Positions 22,939-31,921 of a stretch of 64,000 bases of DNA are shown here, piece after piece. The stretch is from assembly GCA_900545525.1 (NCBI GenBank), contig UQZX01000013.1, positions 16,507-80,506 on the forward strand, read 5' to 3'. Under the pieces are notes generated by a model. That model did not search any database, was not told the origin of the DNA, and saw nothing but the letters and a program-made list of their open reading frames with translations. The number at the start of each line of letters is the position of its first letter. Positions within the stretch are counted from its first letter, which is position 1. Origin of the DNA: an uncultured Prevotella sp. GTDB lineage: Bacteria > Bacteroidota > Bacteroidia > Bacteroidales > Bacteroidaceae. The position numbers and the translations under genes were made by a program.

Positions 22939-25482
22939 ATGATAAGTCAATTTTCACCGAAAGTGTCGCAGATACTTGCCTTCAGCAGGGAAGAGGCTGC
23001 ACGGCTTGCAAGCAAGTCTGTGGGTCCCGAGCATCTCCTGTTGGGCATATTGCGCGACAAGGCTGGACCCGTTCATGACCTTTTGTTGCAGCTTGACATA
23101 GACTTCAGGACGATAAAGGGCGAGCTTGAGACAAGGGTGCGCGAGGACGAGCCGGAACGCCCGTTCAACACACACGAGCTTGTGCTCAACGACAGGGCAA
23201 GCCGCATCTTGAAGATGTCGGTGCTTGAGGCGCGTGTACAGTCGCGGCAGATGGTGGACGAGAGCCACCTGCTGCTTGCCATACTGCATGACTCTGCAAG
23301 CAACGGGGCAAAGGAAATATTAGAAATGAACAATATGAACTACGAAGATACACTGGCTTTTTTCCAGCAGAAGGCAAACCATATACAGGACGGGCTGGAC
23401 ATTCCCGATGAGGAAGACGATGACAACGGCGGCTTCGAGGCAGCAGGCGGCAACCGCAACCAGCGCCAGCAGCCTACGGCAACGCGCCCTCAGGGCAAGC
23501 AGGGGAGCACCCCCGTGCTCGACAAGTTTGGCGTAGACCTTACCCGGGCGGCTGCTGAAGGCAAACTCGACCCTATCGTGGGGCGTGACAAGGAGATGCT
23601 TCGCGTTACGGAAATACTGTGCCGGAGAAAGAAGAACAATCCAGTTCTCATAGGCGAACCCGGTGTGGGAAAGAGTGCCATCGTGGAAGGACTGGCACAG
23701 CTCATAGCCCAAAACCGTACCTCACCCATACTTTTCGGCAAGCGTGTCATAAGTCTTGACATGACGGCAATTGTCGCCGGGACGAAGTACAGGGGGCAGT
23801 TTGAGGAGCGCGTCCGTGCCCTGATACAGGAGATAGAGAAAAATCCAAACGTCATAGTATTCATTGACGAGATACACACCATAATAGGGGCAGGCTCTAC
23901 ACCCGGCTCCATGGATGCCGCAAACATAATGAAGCCGGCACTTGCACGCGGTGTGATACAATGTATCGGTGCCACAACGCTCGACGAATACCGCAAGTCG
24001 ATAGAGAAAGACGGTGCCCTTGAGCGGCGCTTCCAGAAGGTTATCGTGGAGCCGACTACTAAAGAAGAGACCCTCACGATACTGCATAATATAAAAGACC
24101 GCTATGAAAGTCATCATCATGTGACATATACGGAAGAGGCATTGGCGGCCTGTGTCAAATTGACAGACCGCTTTGTCACTGACAGGTTCTTCCCCGACAA
24201 GGCGATAGATGCCATGGACGAGGCTGGTGCACATGTGCATCTCAAGCATGTACAGGTGCCGCCGGAGATAAGGGAAAAGGAAAAAGAGATAGCCTATGTG
24301 AAGGAACAGAAGCAGACAGCCGTGCACAATCAGAATTTTGAGCTTGCCGCAAGCTATCGCGACAAGCAGTGCGAGCTGGAGGCGGAGCTTGAGAAACTGA
24401 GAGAAGACTATGCCAACGGCGACAATGACGTGCGTGAAAGCATCGGTGCAGGCGATGTGGCTGATGTCGTGTCACGCATAACAGGCGTCCCCGCACAGCA
24501 GATGGAAGAGGCGGAAGGCATAAGGCTCAAGGGCATGGGAGATGAGCTTCGCAGCGCGGTGATAGGGCAGGACAGTGCCATAGAGAAGATTGTCAAGGCT
24601 ATACAGCGCAGCCGTTTGGGACTGCGGAACCCCAACCGCCCCATAGGAGCATTCATGTTCCTCGGACCTACAGGTACGGGAAAGACATATCTGGCAAAGA
24701 AGCTTGCCGAGTTTATGTTCGGTTCGCCCGATGCTGTCATACGCGTTGACATGAGCGAATATAGCGAGAGTTTCAACACATCGCGCCTTGTCGGCGCTCC
24801 TCCGGGATATGTAGGCTATGAGGAAGGCGGACAGCTTACGGAGAAAGTGCGCCGTCATCCTTATTCAATCGTTCTGCTCGACGAGATAGAGAAAGCCCAT
24901 GGCAACGTGTTCAACATGCTGTTGCAGGTTCTTGACGAGGGACGTCTCACAGACGGCTACGGCAGGTTGGTGGACTTCCGCAACACCGTTGTCATCATGA
25001 CAAGCAACGTCGGCACGCGCCAGCTCAAGGATTTCGGGCATGGAATAGGTTTCGGACCGGCATCTTCGGTGCAGTCCGGTGACGACATGCACAATGAGCA
25101 TGCACGTTCAATAATACAGAAAAGCCTCAACAAACAGTTCAGTCCTGAATTCCTGAACCGTCTGGACGAGATAATAACCTTTGACCAGCTGGGGCTGGAG
25201 GCTATAAAGAAGATTATCGGCATAGAGCTGTCCGAACTGTTCGGACGTATTACCGAAATGGGCTACGGCGTGACAATCACGGATAAGGCGAAAGAGTTCG
25301 TTGCGGAAAAAGGATACGACAGACAGTATGGTGCCCGCCCTCTGAAGAGGGCAATCCAAAGTCATATCGAGGACAGTGTCTGCGATATTCTGCTTAACGG
25401 AGACATTAAGCAGGGCGATACGATAAGTATCGACAAGCATCCTGATAAGGATGAGCTTCTGGTTAAGTTGTTAAGTGTGTGA
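22939..25482 (+). CDS. clpC: ClpC-type Clp ATPase (AAA+ unfoldase)
   Basis: An 847-residue Hsp100 protein. The double Clp_N domain occupies residues 1-150 (VGPEHLLLGILRD). The first AAA+ domain has Walker A GEPGVGKS (about 239) and Walker B VIVFIDEIHTI. A UVR-type coiled segment near 455-485 (KEQKQTAVHNQNFELAASYRD) identifies ClpC rather than ClpB. The second AAA+ domain has GPTGTGKT (about 576) and the C-terminal ClpB_D2 region. It unfolds substrates for ClpP or refolds aggregates in stress; clpP is not in the window. It is a single gene with an unusual upstream region (array plus sigma-54-like promoter) and a strong terminator after it. Confidence 0.95.
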   Translation: MISQFSPKVSQILAFSREEAARLASKSVGPEHLLLGILRDKAGPVHDLLLQLDIDFRTIKGELETRVREDEPERPFNTHELVLNDRASRILKMSVLEARVQSRQMVDESHLLLAILHDSASNGAKEILEMNNMNYEDTLAFFQQKANHIQDGLDIPDEEDDDNGGFEAAGGNRNQRQQPTATRPQGKQGSTPVLDKFGVDLTRAAAEGKLDPIVGRDKEMLRVTEILCRRKKNNPVLIGEPGVGKSAIVEGLAQLIAQNRTSPILFGKRVISLDMTAIVAGTKYRGQFEERVRALIQEIEKNPNVIVFIDEIHTIIGAGSTPGSMDAANIMKPALARGVIQCIGATTLDEYRKSIEKDGALERRFQKVIVEPTTKEETLTILHNIKDRYESHHHVTYTEEALAACVKLTDRFVTDRFFPDKAIDAMDEAGAHVHLKHVQVPPEIREKEKEIAYVKEQKQTAVHNQNFELAASYRDKQCELEAELEKLREDYANGDNDVRESIGAGDVADVVSRITGVPAQQMEEAEGIRLKGMGDELRSAVIGQDSAIEKIVKAIQRSRLGLRNPNRPIGAFMFLGPTGTGKTYLAKKLAEFMFGSPDAVIRVDMSEYSESFNTSRLVGAPPGYVGYEEGGQLTEKVRRHPYSIVLLDEIEKAHGNVFNMLLQVLDEGRLTDGYGRLVDFRNTVVIMTSNVGTRQLKDFGHGIGFGPASSVQSGDDMHNEHARSIIQKSLNKQFSPEFLNRLDEIITFDQLGLEAIKKIIGIELSELFGRITEMGYGVTITDKAKEFVAEKGYDRQYGARPLKRAIQSHIEDSVCDILLNGDIKQGDTISIDKHPDKDELLVKLLSV

Positions 25483-25503
25483 GTTTTGTTTGTTTATAGG
25501 TTG

Positions 25504-25548
25504 GGCAGGTTTATGAGCCGATGACAGGTTCCGGTTCATGAACCTGCC
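25504..25548 (+). terminator. Terminator after clpC
   Basis: A 17-base stem with two G-U or mismatched positions runs from 25504-25520 to 25532-25548 (GGCAGGTT and its mirror AACCTGCC at the base), with an 11-base loop. It is followed by TATTG and AT-rich sequence. Confidence 0.75.
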
Positions 25549-25588
25549 TATTGCATATAAAACTTATCCGTTCAAAAGCCCCTATATA

Positions 25589-25620
25589 TTTTTATATATC
25601 AAATTAAATACGTATTTTTG
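25589..25620 (+). promoter_or_regulatory. Promoter for cstA
   Basis: TATTTTTG at 25613-25620 followed by CA matches the -7 consensus, with a T-rich TTTT at the -33 position 20 bases upstream. The start codon lies 28 bases downstream. Confidence 0.65.
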
Positions 25621-25648
25621 CATATTATAATACACAGTAGGCAGAAAT

Positions 25649-27079
25649 ATGATTTCTTTTATAATAAGCCTTTTGGCATTGGTTGCCGGATACTTTGTAT
25701 ACGGCAAGGTCGTTGAGAGAGTGTTTGGACCGGACAACCGTGTCACTCCAGCTGTCAATAAGGCAGACGGTGTTGACTATATTGTTCTTCCACGGTGGAA
25801 GGTCTTTATGATACAATTCCTTAATATAGCTGGAACCGGACCAATTTTCGGTGCGATAATGGGTGCCAAGTTCGGTCCCTCTGCATATCTGTGGATTGTG
25901 ATAGGATGTATCTTTGCCGGAGCCGTTCACGACTATTTCAGCGGCATGCTGTCCATGAGGCACGGCGGGGCAGGGCTTCCGGAGATTATAGGACATTATC
26001 TCGGGCAGACGACCAAGAGGGTTATGCTTGTCTTTTCGGTGTTCCTCCTTATCATGGTCGGGGCAGTCTTCGTATACAGTCCTGCGCTTATACTCGGCAA
26101 TATCACCGGCAACTCGGTTACGTGGGTGTATATATGGTGTGTTATAATCTTTGTATATTATATCATAGCAACCATGTTGCCTATAGACAAGATTATAGGA
26201 AAGATATATCCGCTCTTTGCTGTTTCGATGCTTTTTATGGCGGTTGCGCTGATGGTTGTGCTGTTTGTAAAATGGCCGGAGCTGCCTGAGATAACCGACG
26301 GACTTGCCAATATGAACCCGTCGCAGGGCACTATATTCCCCTGTCTTTTCATAACTATTGCGTGCGGGGCTATCAGCGGATTTCATGCAACGCAGAGTCC
26401 GCTTATGGCAAGATGTATCGAAAGCGAGAAAGACGGGCGTCCCTTGTTCTATGGCACGATGATAACCGAAGGTCTTGTTGCCTTGGTATGGGCAACCATA
26501 TCTTCCTATTTCTTCTATGGAGGAGCGGTAGGTGAGCTTGGAGTGTCAGACACGTTGCAGGCTCCGGAGGTTGTTGTAGCCGTTTCCGGCGGTTGGCTTG
26601 GAACTGTAGGAGGAATTCTTGCATTGCTCGGTGTCGTTGCGGCTCCCATAACAAGTGGCGATACGGCTTTGAGAAGTGCGCGCCTTATAATCGCCGAGTT
26701 CCTGAATATGGAACAGCGTACCATAAGGAAGCGTATATATATATGTGTACCGCTGTTTGCCGTAACCATGGGCATGCTCTGTTTCAACATTGCCGATAAG
26801 GACGGCTTCAATGTGGTATGGAGCTATTTCGGATGGGCAAACCAGACGCTGGCAGTGTTCACGCTGTGGGCGATAACCGTATATCTGGTGCGCAGTGGCA
26901 AGCCCTACATCATAACACTGTTGCCTGCTCTGTTCATGACAGTTGTATGTTCCACGTTCATTGTCGTATCAGGAAATGCCTTTAATATGGGCATGACCGT
27001 CGGATATGGTGTAGGCGGATGTGTGCTTATAGTGGCTGTTGCATGGTTTGTTGCGTGGTACAGACGTGTTCATAAATGA
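25649..27079 (+). CDS. cstA: Carbon starvation protein CstA-like transporter
   Basis: A 476-residue membrane protein with a dozen or more hydrophobic segments. It is shorter than the roughly 700-residue E. coli CstA but of the compact form usual in Bacteroidetes. Family marks are FMIQFLNIAGTGPIFGAIMG and GAVHDYFSGMLSMRHGG near the N-terminus, then SGFHATQSPLMARC and PITSGDTALRSARL. CstA imports peptides or pyruvate in other bacteria; the substrate here is not known. It is a single gene with its own promoter, followed 40 bases later by a small barrel gene. Confidence 0.92.
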   Translation: MISFIISLLALVAGYFVYGKVVERVFGPDNRVTPAVNKADGVDYIVLPRWKVFMIQFLNIAGTGPIFGAIMGAKFGPSAYLWIVIGCIFAGAVHDYFSGMLSMRHGGAGLPEIIGHYLGQTTKRVMLVFSVFLLIMVGAVFVYSPALILGNITGNSVTWVYIWCVIIFVYYIIATMLPIDKIIGKIYPLFAVSMLFMAVALMVVLFVKWPELPEITDGLANMNPSQGTIFPCLFITIACGAISGFHATQSPLMARCIESEKDGRPLFYGTMITEGLVALVWATISSYFFYGGAVGELGVSDTLQAPEVVVAVSGGWLGTVGGILALLGVVAAPITSGDTALRSARLIIAEFLNMEQRTIRKRIYICVPLFAVTMGMLCFNIADKDGFNVVWSYFGWANQTLAVFTLWAITVYLVRSGKPYIITLLPALFMTVVCSTFIVVSGNAFNMGMTVGYGVGGCVLIVAVAWFVAWYRRVHK

Positions 27080-27082
27080 TGC

Positions 27083-27114
27083 TTGACTTATTATTCACCT
27101 TAATATTAAATTTG
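27083..27114 (+). promoter_or_regulatory. Possible promoter for the small outer-membrane protein
   Basis: TTG at 27083-27085, a 21-base spacer, and TAAATTTG at 27107-27114 fit the Bacteroidetes consensus. The box ends only 5 bases before the ATG, so the transcript would be nearly leaderless. Confidence 0.4.
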
Positions 27115-27119
27115 TAATT

Positions 27120-27605
27120 ATGAAGAAATTAGTAATGCTGTTTGTTGCCTTGACAATGACATTGTCGGGATTTGCCCAGTTCGAGCAGGGCAAGAAGTAT
27201 GTGGGAGCATCTCTTACAGGACTTGATTTGAGCTATAGCGGTGTTGAGGACCTTAACCTCGGAATAGAGGCAAAGGCAGGTTATCTGTTTGCAGACAACC
27301 TTATGCTTACGGCACAGGCTGCTTATCAGCACAACGGAAACGACGATGTGGCAGACTATATTTCGGTAGGTGTCGGCGGCCGTTATTATATAATACAGAA
27401 CGGGTTGTATCTTGGCGTTAATGCAAAGCTTCTGCATGCCAACCATAACTATAACGATATAATGCCCGGTATAGAAGTGGGATATGCCTTCTTTGTAAGC
27501 AAGACGGTTACAATAGAGCCGGCAATATACTACGACCAGTCATTCAAGAACCATTCGGATTATTCAAAGATAGGTCTGCGTGTTGGCTTCGGCATATATC
27601 TTTAA
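27120..27605 (+). CDS. Small outer-membrane beta-barrel protein
   Basis: A 161-residue protein with a cleavable signal peptide (KKLVMLFVALTMTLSGFAQ, residues 2-20). It then shows alternating amphipathic strands (YVGASLTGLDLSY, LGIEAKAGYLF, NLMLTAQAAYQ, YISVGVGGRYYI, GLYLGVNAKL) and ends on a hydrophobic last strand, VGFGIYL. This is an eight-stranded OMP_b-brl layout. The role is unknown; such proteins serve as porin-like or adhesive surface proteins. A weak hairpin at 27631-27671 follows. Confidence 0.8.
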   Translation: MKKLVMLFVALTMTLSGFAQFEQGKKYVGASLTGLDLSYSGVEDLNLGIEAKAGYLFADNLMLTAQAAYQHNGNDDVADYISVGVGGRYYIIQNGLYLGVNAKLLHANHNYNDIMPGIEVGYAFFVSKTVTIEPAIYYDQSFKNHSDYSKIGLRVGFGIYL

Positions 27606-27630
27606 TACATATATACTGTCTGACAAATGT

Positions 27631-27671
27631 AAAGGGTCGGCTGCCATGGCTATATAGCAGTGCGGCTCTTT
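27631..27671 (+). terminator. Weak hairpin after the small barrel gene
   Basis: AAAGGGTCG (27631-27639) pairs with CGGCTCTTT (27663-27671) with two G-U pairs, and an inner GCTGC/GCAG stem may extend it. A short T-containing run follows. Confidence 0.4.
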
Positions 27672-27730
27672 CATCATGTCGGCATACGATATAATCACAG
27701 ATAGACTTTAATATAAAACAATAAACAATA

Positions 27731-28579
27731 ATGCTTACAGTAAATGAACTTGAAGACTTGCTGATAGACTTGTCATTCAAAGAAGATATAGGAGACGGAG
27801 ACCATACAACCCTTTGCTGCATACCCGACGATGCCATGGGCAAATCGCAGCTGCTTATAAAAGAAGACGGTATATTGGCAGGTGTGGAAGTGGCAAAAAA
27901 GGTTTTCAACCGTTTTGATCCGACAATGGTTGTAGAGGTGCTTATCAACGACGGGGCTGCCGTGAAGAAGGGCGATGTGGCGATGATTGTAACGGGAAAG
28001 GTGCGCTCGCTGCTCCAGACTGAAAGGCTTATGCTTAACATAATGCAGCGTATGAGCGGTATTGCCACGATGACAAACAAGTATGTCAAGAAGCTGGAGG
28101 GAACGAAAACACATGTCCTCGACACGCGCAAGACTACTCCCGGAATGCGAATGCTTGAGAAGCAGGCAGTGAAGATAGGTGGCGGAATGAACCACAGGAT
28201 TGGTCTTTTTGACATGATTTTGCTTAAAGACAACCATGTAGACTTTGCAGGGGGAATAGCAAATGCCATAAACCGCTGTCACGACTACCTCAAAGAGAAA
28301 GGTCTGGACTTGAAGATTGAGATAGAGGTGCGCAACATGGACGAGCTTAGCCAGGTGCTTGACAGGGGTGGCGTGAACCGTATAATGCTGGATAACTTTA
28401 CGGTTGAAGAAACCAGGAATGCCGTAGAGCTTATCGGTGGCAGGTATGAGACGGAGTCGAGCGGCGGTATAACGTTCGATACGATACGCGACTATGCCGA
28501 GTGTGGTGTGGATTTCGTGTCCGTGGGGGCACTGACCCATTCGGTAAAGGGGCTTGATATGAGTTTCAAGGCATGCTGA
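27731..28579 (+). CDS. nadC: Nicotinate-nucleotide pyrophosphorylase (quinolinate phosphoribosyltransferase)
   Basis: A 282-residue enzyme that turns quinolinate and PRPP into nicotinate mononucleotide in de novo NAD synthesis. The family motifs are LLNIMQRMSGIAT-like LMLNIMQRMSGIATMT and DTRKTTPGMRMLEKQAVKIGGG. NHRIGLFDMILLKDNH (substrate-binding Arg, Lys, His), IEVEV-like IEIEVRN, and IMLDNF complete the set. It begins in a short intergenic stretch and is followed 20 bases later by the M23 peptidase gene. NadE, the last step of the pathway, lies elsewhere in the window (59632). Confidence 0.96.
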   Translation: MLTVNELEDLLIDLSFKEDIGDGDHTTLCCIPDDAMGKSQLLIKEDGILAGVEVAKKVFNRFDPTMVVEVLINDGAAVKKGDVAMIVTGKVRSLLQTERLMLNIMQRMSGIATMTNKYVKKLEGTKTHVLDTRKTTPGMRMLEKQAVKIGGGMNHRIGLFDMILLKDNHVDFAGGIANAINRCHDYLKEKGLDLKIEIEVRNMDELSQVLDRGGVNRIMLDNFTVEETRNAVELIGGRYETESSGGITFDTIRDYAECGVDFVSVGALTHSVKGLDMSFKAC

Positions 28580-28599
28580 ACATAAAATAATGTGACGGC

Positions 28600-30240
28600 G
28601 TGTCAAGTATTATATCAGCCATAGTCCTTGCATCGGCTTTGAGTTTCGGCTCGCCGGTGAACTTTCCCCTGAGCCTTGCAGGCAACTACGGAGAACCTCG
28701 TCCCAACCATTTCCATGGCGGAATAGATGTCCGTACCGGCAACGCTGTCGGCAAACCGGTGTTTTCTATTGCAGACGGATATGTGAGCAGGGTGACGGTG
28801 GGGCTTTCCGGTTTTGGCAATGCCGTATATGTAACGCATCCCGGAGGATATACAAGTGTTTATTGCCACCTCGACAGATTTGTCCCGCAGTTGTCTGCAA
28901 TGGTACGGAAGTGGCAGTATCAGAACGAAAGTTACATTGCAGATGTGCGGCTGAAACCTACCGACTTTCCTGTTTCACAAGGGCAGTTTATTGCCGTAAG
29001 CGGAAATACGGGTGCCAGTACGGCACCTCATCTGCATCTTGAGCTTCACGACACGCAGACGGGTGACATGCTTGACCCGTTGGATGTGCTCAGGCAATAT
29101 GTAAAGGACACGACGCCTCCCATTGCCCATTCGTTCATGGCTTATCCCCTTGAGGGCGAGGGAGTGTTTATGGGAGCGTCGCACAAGCAGACATACGGCT
29201 TTTCGTCCACAAACCTTACACGCGGCTTTACAGCATGGGGAAAGGTTGGATTTGGCATCTGGGCAAATGATTACATGGAGGATAGCTTTGGCAGACTGGG
29301 CATAAGGCGGACAACACTTACCGTAGATGGAAAAGTTGTTTTCAGCAGTGATGTAGACCGCATACCTGTCAGATTTAACCGCTATGTAAATTCTTGGGGT
29401 GATTACAGGCATTTCTGCCGTACGGGAGTGTGGTTCATGAAGTCGTTTGCAGAGCCGGGAAACACGCTTCCTGTGATACATACTGACGGCAACAGGGGAT
29501 ATGTTGATTTTAATGAAGAGCGTGTTTATCACCTTGTATATACAATATCCGACATATTCGGCAACACAAGGCAGTATACATTCAGCGTGCTTGGCAAGAA
29601 ACAGTCGATACCGGATGTGCGCAAACCTGTGTCCCCTTACATCATGAAATATGCCAATGTTAATATCCTGCGCATAGACGGTGCACGCCTGAAGTTGCCC
29701 CAAGGCATGCTGGCGGATGACATAGAGCTTTCTCCGAAGCGCATGTCACGTCCCGGAAGTGTCTCGGACACATACACTTTTTATGGCTCTTCATATCCGC
29801 TTTTCGGCTGGGCTGAAATAAGCATCAGGTTGAACCGTAAGGTAAAAGACCCGTCAAAGCTGTACATATCCGGAAGCTACGGTTCCGCCGGTTTCAATAA
29901 ACCGGTTTACGAAGATGGCTGGGTGGCGGGCAGAATGCGCGAGCTGGGAGCGTCATATACGGTTGAATATGACGACACACCGCCTGTTATAAGTCCCGGG
30001 ACAGTATCAGGTACGCTGCTCCGTTTCTCAATGTACGATACCGGAAGCGGAATAAAGTCGTTCAAAGGCTATGTGGACGGCAACTTCGTGCTGTTTGAAA
30101 AACTTGAAAAAAGCAACGTGATACAATGCCGCCTGAAGGATGTTCCGGTTAAGAGGACAGGCGGTGGGCACCGCCTGAAGCTCATTGTGACGGACAATTG
30201 CGGCAACAGCGCCGTTTATAATACAAATTTTAAATATTAA
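28600..30240 (+). CDS. M23 family metallopeptidase, exported
   Basis: A 546-residue protein starting with GTG at 28600; no in-frame ATG lies near it upstream. A short hydrophobic N-terminus (SSIISAIVLASALSFG) is the signal peptide. The LytM/M23 zinc site is HFHGGIDV (37-44) and HLHLELH (144-150), with SVYCHLDRF between them. The rest, about 170-546, is a large beta-rich region without a family I can name. M23 enzymes cut peptide cross-links of peptidoglycan in the periplasm, or have become non-catalytic regulators; here the zinc ligands are present. Confidence 0.87.
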   Translation: MSSIISAIVLASALSFGSPVNFPLSLAGNYGEPRPNHFHGGIDVRTGNAVGKPVFSIADGYVSRVTVGLSGFGNAVYVTHPGGYTSVYCHLDRFVPQLSAMVRKWQYQNESYIADVRLKPTDFPVSQGQFIAVSGNTGASTAPHLHLELHDTQTGDMLDPLDVLRQYVKDTTPPIAHSFMAYPLEGEGVFMGASHKQTYGFSSTNLTRGFTAWGKVGFGIWANDYMEDSFGRLGIRRTTLTVDGKVVFSSDVDRIPVRFNRYVNSWGDYRHFCRTGVWFMKSFAEPGNTLPVIHTDGNRGYVDFNEERVYHLVYTISDIFGNTRQYTFSVLGKKQSIPDVRKPVSPYIMKYANVNILRIDGARLKLPQGMLADDIELSPKRMSRPGSVSDTYTFYGSSYPLFGWAEISIRLNRKVKDPSKLYISGSYGSAGFNKPVYEDGWVAGRMRELGASYTVEYDDTPPVISPGTVSGTLLRFSMYDTGSGIKSFKGYVDGNFVLFEKLEKSNVIQCRLKDVPVKRTGGGHRLKLIVTDNCGNSAVYNTNFKY

Positions 30241-30257
30241 AGAATAAACAATAGACA

Positions 30258-31898
30258 ATGAAGAAAGTATTTATTCTTTTATCCATATTGGTGGCAGGTA
30301 CAGTTTACGTAGAGGCATGTACAAACCTTATCGTGGGTAAAAAAGCAAGCAAGGACGGTTCGGTGATGTGCTCTTACAGTGCCGATGACTATGGTATGTT
30401 TATCGGTTTGTGTCACTTTCCGGCAGGAAAGCATCCGAAAGGAGAGATGAGGAAGGTTTACGACTGGGATACAAACGAGTATCACGGTGAAATACCCGAG
30501 GCGGAAGAGACGTACAACGTAATCGGCAATATCAATGAATATCAGGTGTCTATTGGTGAGACAACGTTCGGAGGACGTGAGGAAATGGTCGATACCACTG
30601 GCATTCTGGACTACGGTTCGCTGATATATATAGCACTGCAGCGTTCGAAGACGGCACGTGAGGCTATAAAGGTGATGACGGAACTTACGGAGACCTACGG
30701 CTATTGTTCGGAAGGAGAGACATTTACAATATGCGATCCGAACGAGGCATGGATAATGGAGATGATGGGAAAGGGTCCCGGAAGCAAGGGAGTTGTATGG
30801 GTTGCGCTGCGTATACCCGATGATGCCATTTGTGCACATGCCAACCAAAGCAGGATAAGGACTTTCAACAAGAAGGACAAGAAGAATGTGATAGTGTCTG
30901 ACGACTGTATCGGTTATGCGCGCAGGATGGGCTGGTTTGACGGTGAGGACAAGGATTTCAGCTTCTGCGAAGCCTATGCCGTTCCTGATTTCTCGGGCAG
31001 GCGTATATGCGATGCACGTGTATGGAGTTTCTTCAATCATTTCTCTGACGGCATGGACCGTTATATCCCTTATGTTGAAGGAAAGCTTGAAAATACGGAA
31101 CCTCTGCCTCTTTGGATTGTTCCAAAGCGTAAGGTCAGCCTGCAAGACATGGAGGCATGTATGCGCGACCATTACGAAGGCACTCCTTTCTCACTTGATA
31201 AAGACCCGGGGAAGGGCGTTTGGGACATGCCTTACCGTCCTACGCCTCTTACATATACGGTAGACGGAAAGAAGTATTTCAATGAACGTCCGATATCTAC
31301 ACAGCAGTCGGCTTTTTCCTATGTGGCACAGTTGCGCTCATGGCTGCCGCGTCAGATAGGCGGTATCCTGTGGTTTGGCAACGACGACGGCAACATGGTT
31401 GCCTATACACCCGTGTATTGCGGTAACACGGTACGTCCAGAATGTTATAACACCAAGGGCGCCGATGCCGTTACATTCAGCAATAAAAATGCTTTTTGGG
31501 TATGTAACTGGGTTAGCAATATGGTTTATCCGCGTTATTCACTGATGTTCCCCTCGTTGAAGGAAGTCCGTGACTCGTTGGACAACAGTTATTTTGCCAA
31601 TCAGCCGGAGGTGGAAAAGAAGGCATTGTCTCTGTACGGGAACAGTCAGGAAGATGCGGTGAAATATCTAAATGACTACAGTAACACGGTGGCGCAGCAG
31701 ATGCTCGACCGTTGGAATGAGCTTGCAATATACCTTATTGTGAAGTATAACGACATGGCTGTCAAACCGGAGAAAGACGGAAAGTTCACAAGGACAAAGA
31801 CTGGACTTGGTGCCAAAGTGGCGCGTCCCGGCTATCCCGAAAGCGTTGCAAAAGATATTGTAAGGCAGTATGGCAGCAGATATGCTGTTCCTGAATAG
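30258..31898 (+). CDS. C69 family dipeptidase (peptidase U34)
   Basis: A 546-residue exported peptidase. The signal peptide (KKVFILLSILVAGTVYVEA) is followed directly by CTNLIVGKKASKDGS. Cys21 is the expected N-terminal nucleophile after cleavage, as in C69 dipeptidases such as Lactobacillus PepD. SYSADDYGMF, NEYQVSIGETTFGGR and the later SAFSYVAQLRSW stretch are also of this family. It breaks dipeptides, probably in the periplasm. It follows the M23 gene by 17 bases and precedes the GHL10 gene by 23, so the three envelope genes may be one operon. Confidence 0.9.
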   Translation: MKKVFILLSILVAGTVYVEACTNLIVGKKASKDGSVMCSYSADDYGMFIGLCHFPAGKHPKGEMRKVYDWDTNEYHGEIPEAEETYNVIGNINEYQVSIGETTFGGREEMVDTTGILDYGSLIYIALQRSKTAREAIKVMTELTETYGYCSEGETFTICDPNEAWIMEMMGKGPGSKGVVWVALRIPDDAICAHANQSRIRTFNKKDKKNVIVSDDCIGYARRMGWFDGEDKDFSFCEAYAVPDFSGRRICDARVWSFFNHFSDGMDRYIPYVEGKLENTEPLPLWIVPKRKVSLQDMEACMRDHYEGTPFSLDKDPGKGVWDMPYRPTPLTYTVDGKKYFNERPISTQQSAFSYVAQLRSWLPRQIGGILWFGNDDGNMVAYTPVYCGNTVRPECYNTKGADAVTFSNKNAFWVCNWVSNMVYPRYSLMFPSLKEVRDSLDNSYFANQPEVEKKALSLYGNSQEDAVKYLNDYSNTVAQQMLDRWNELAIYLIVKYNDMAVKPEKDGKFTRTKTGLGAKVARPGYPESVAKDIVRQYGSRYAVPE

Positions 31899-31921
31899 AC
31901 ATTACAAAAGGAAGTGAGCCG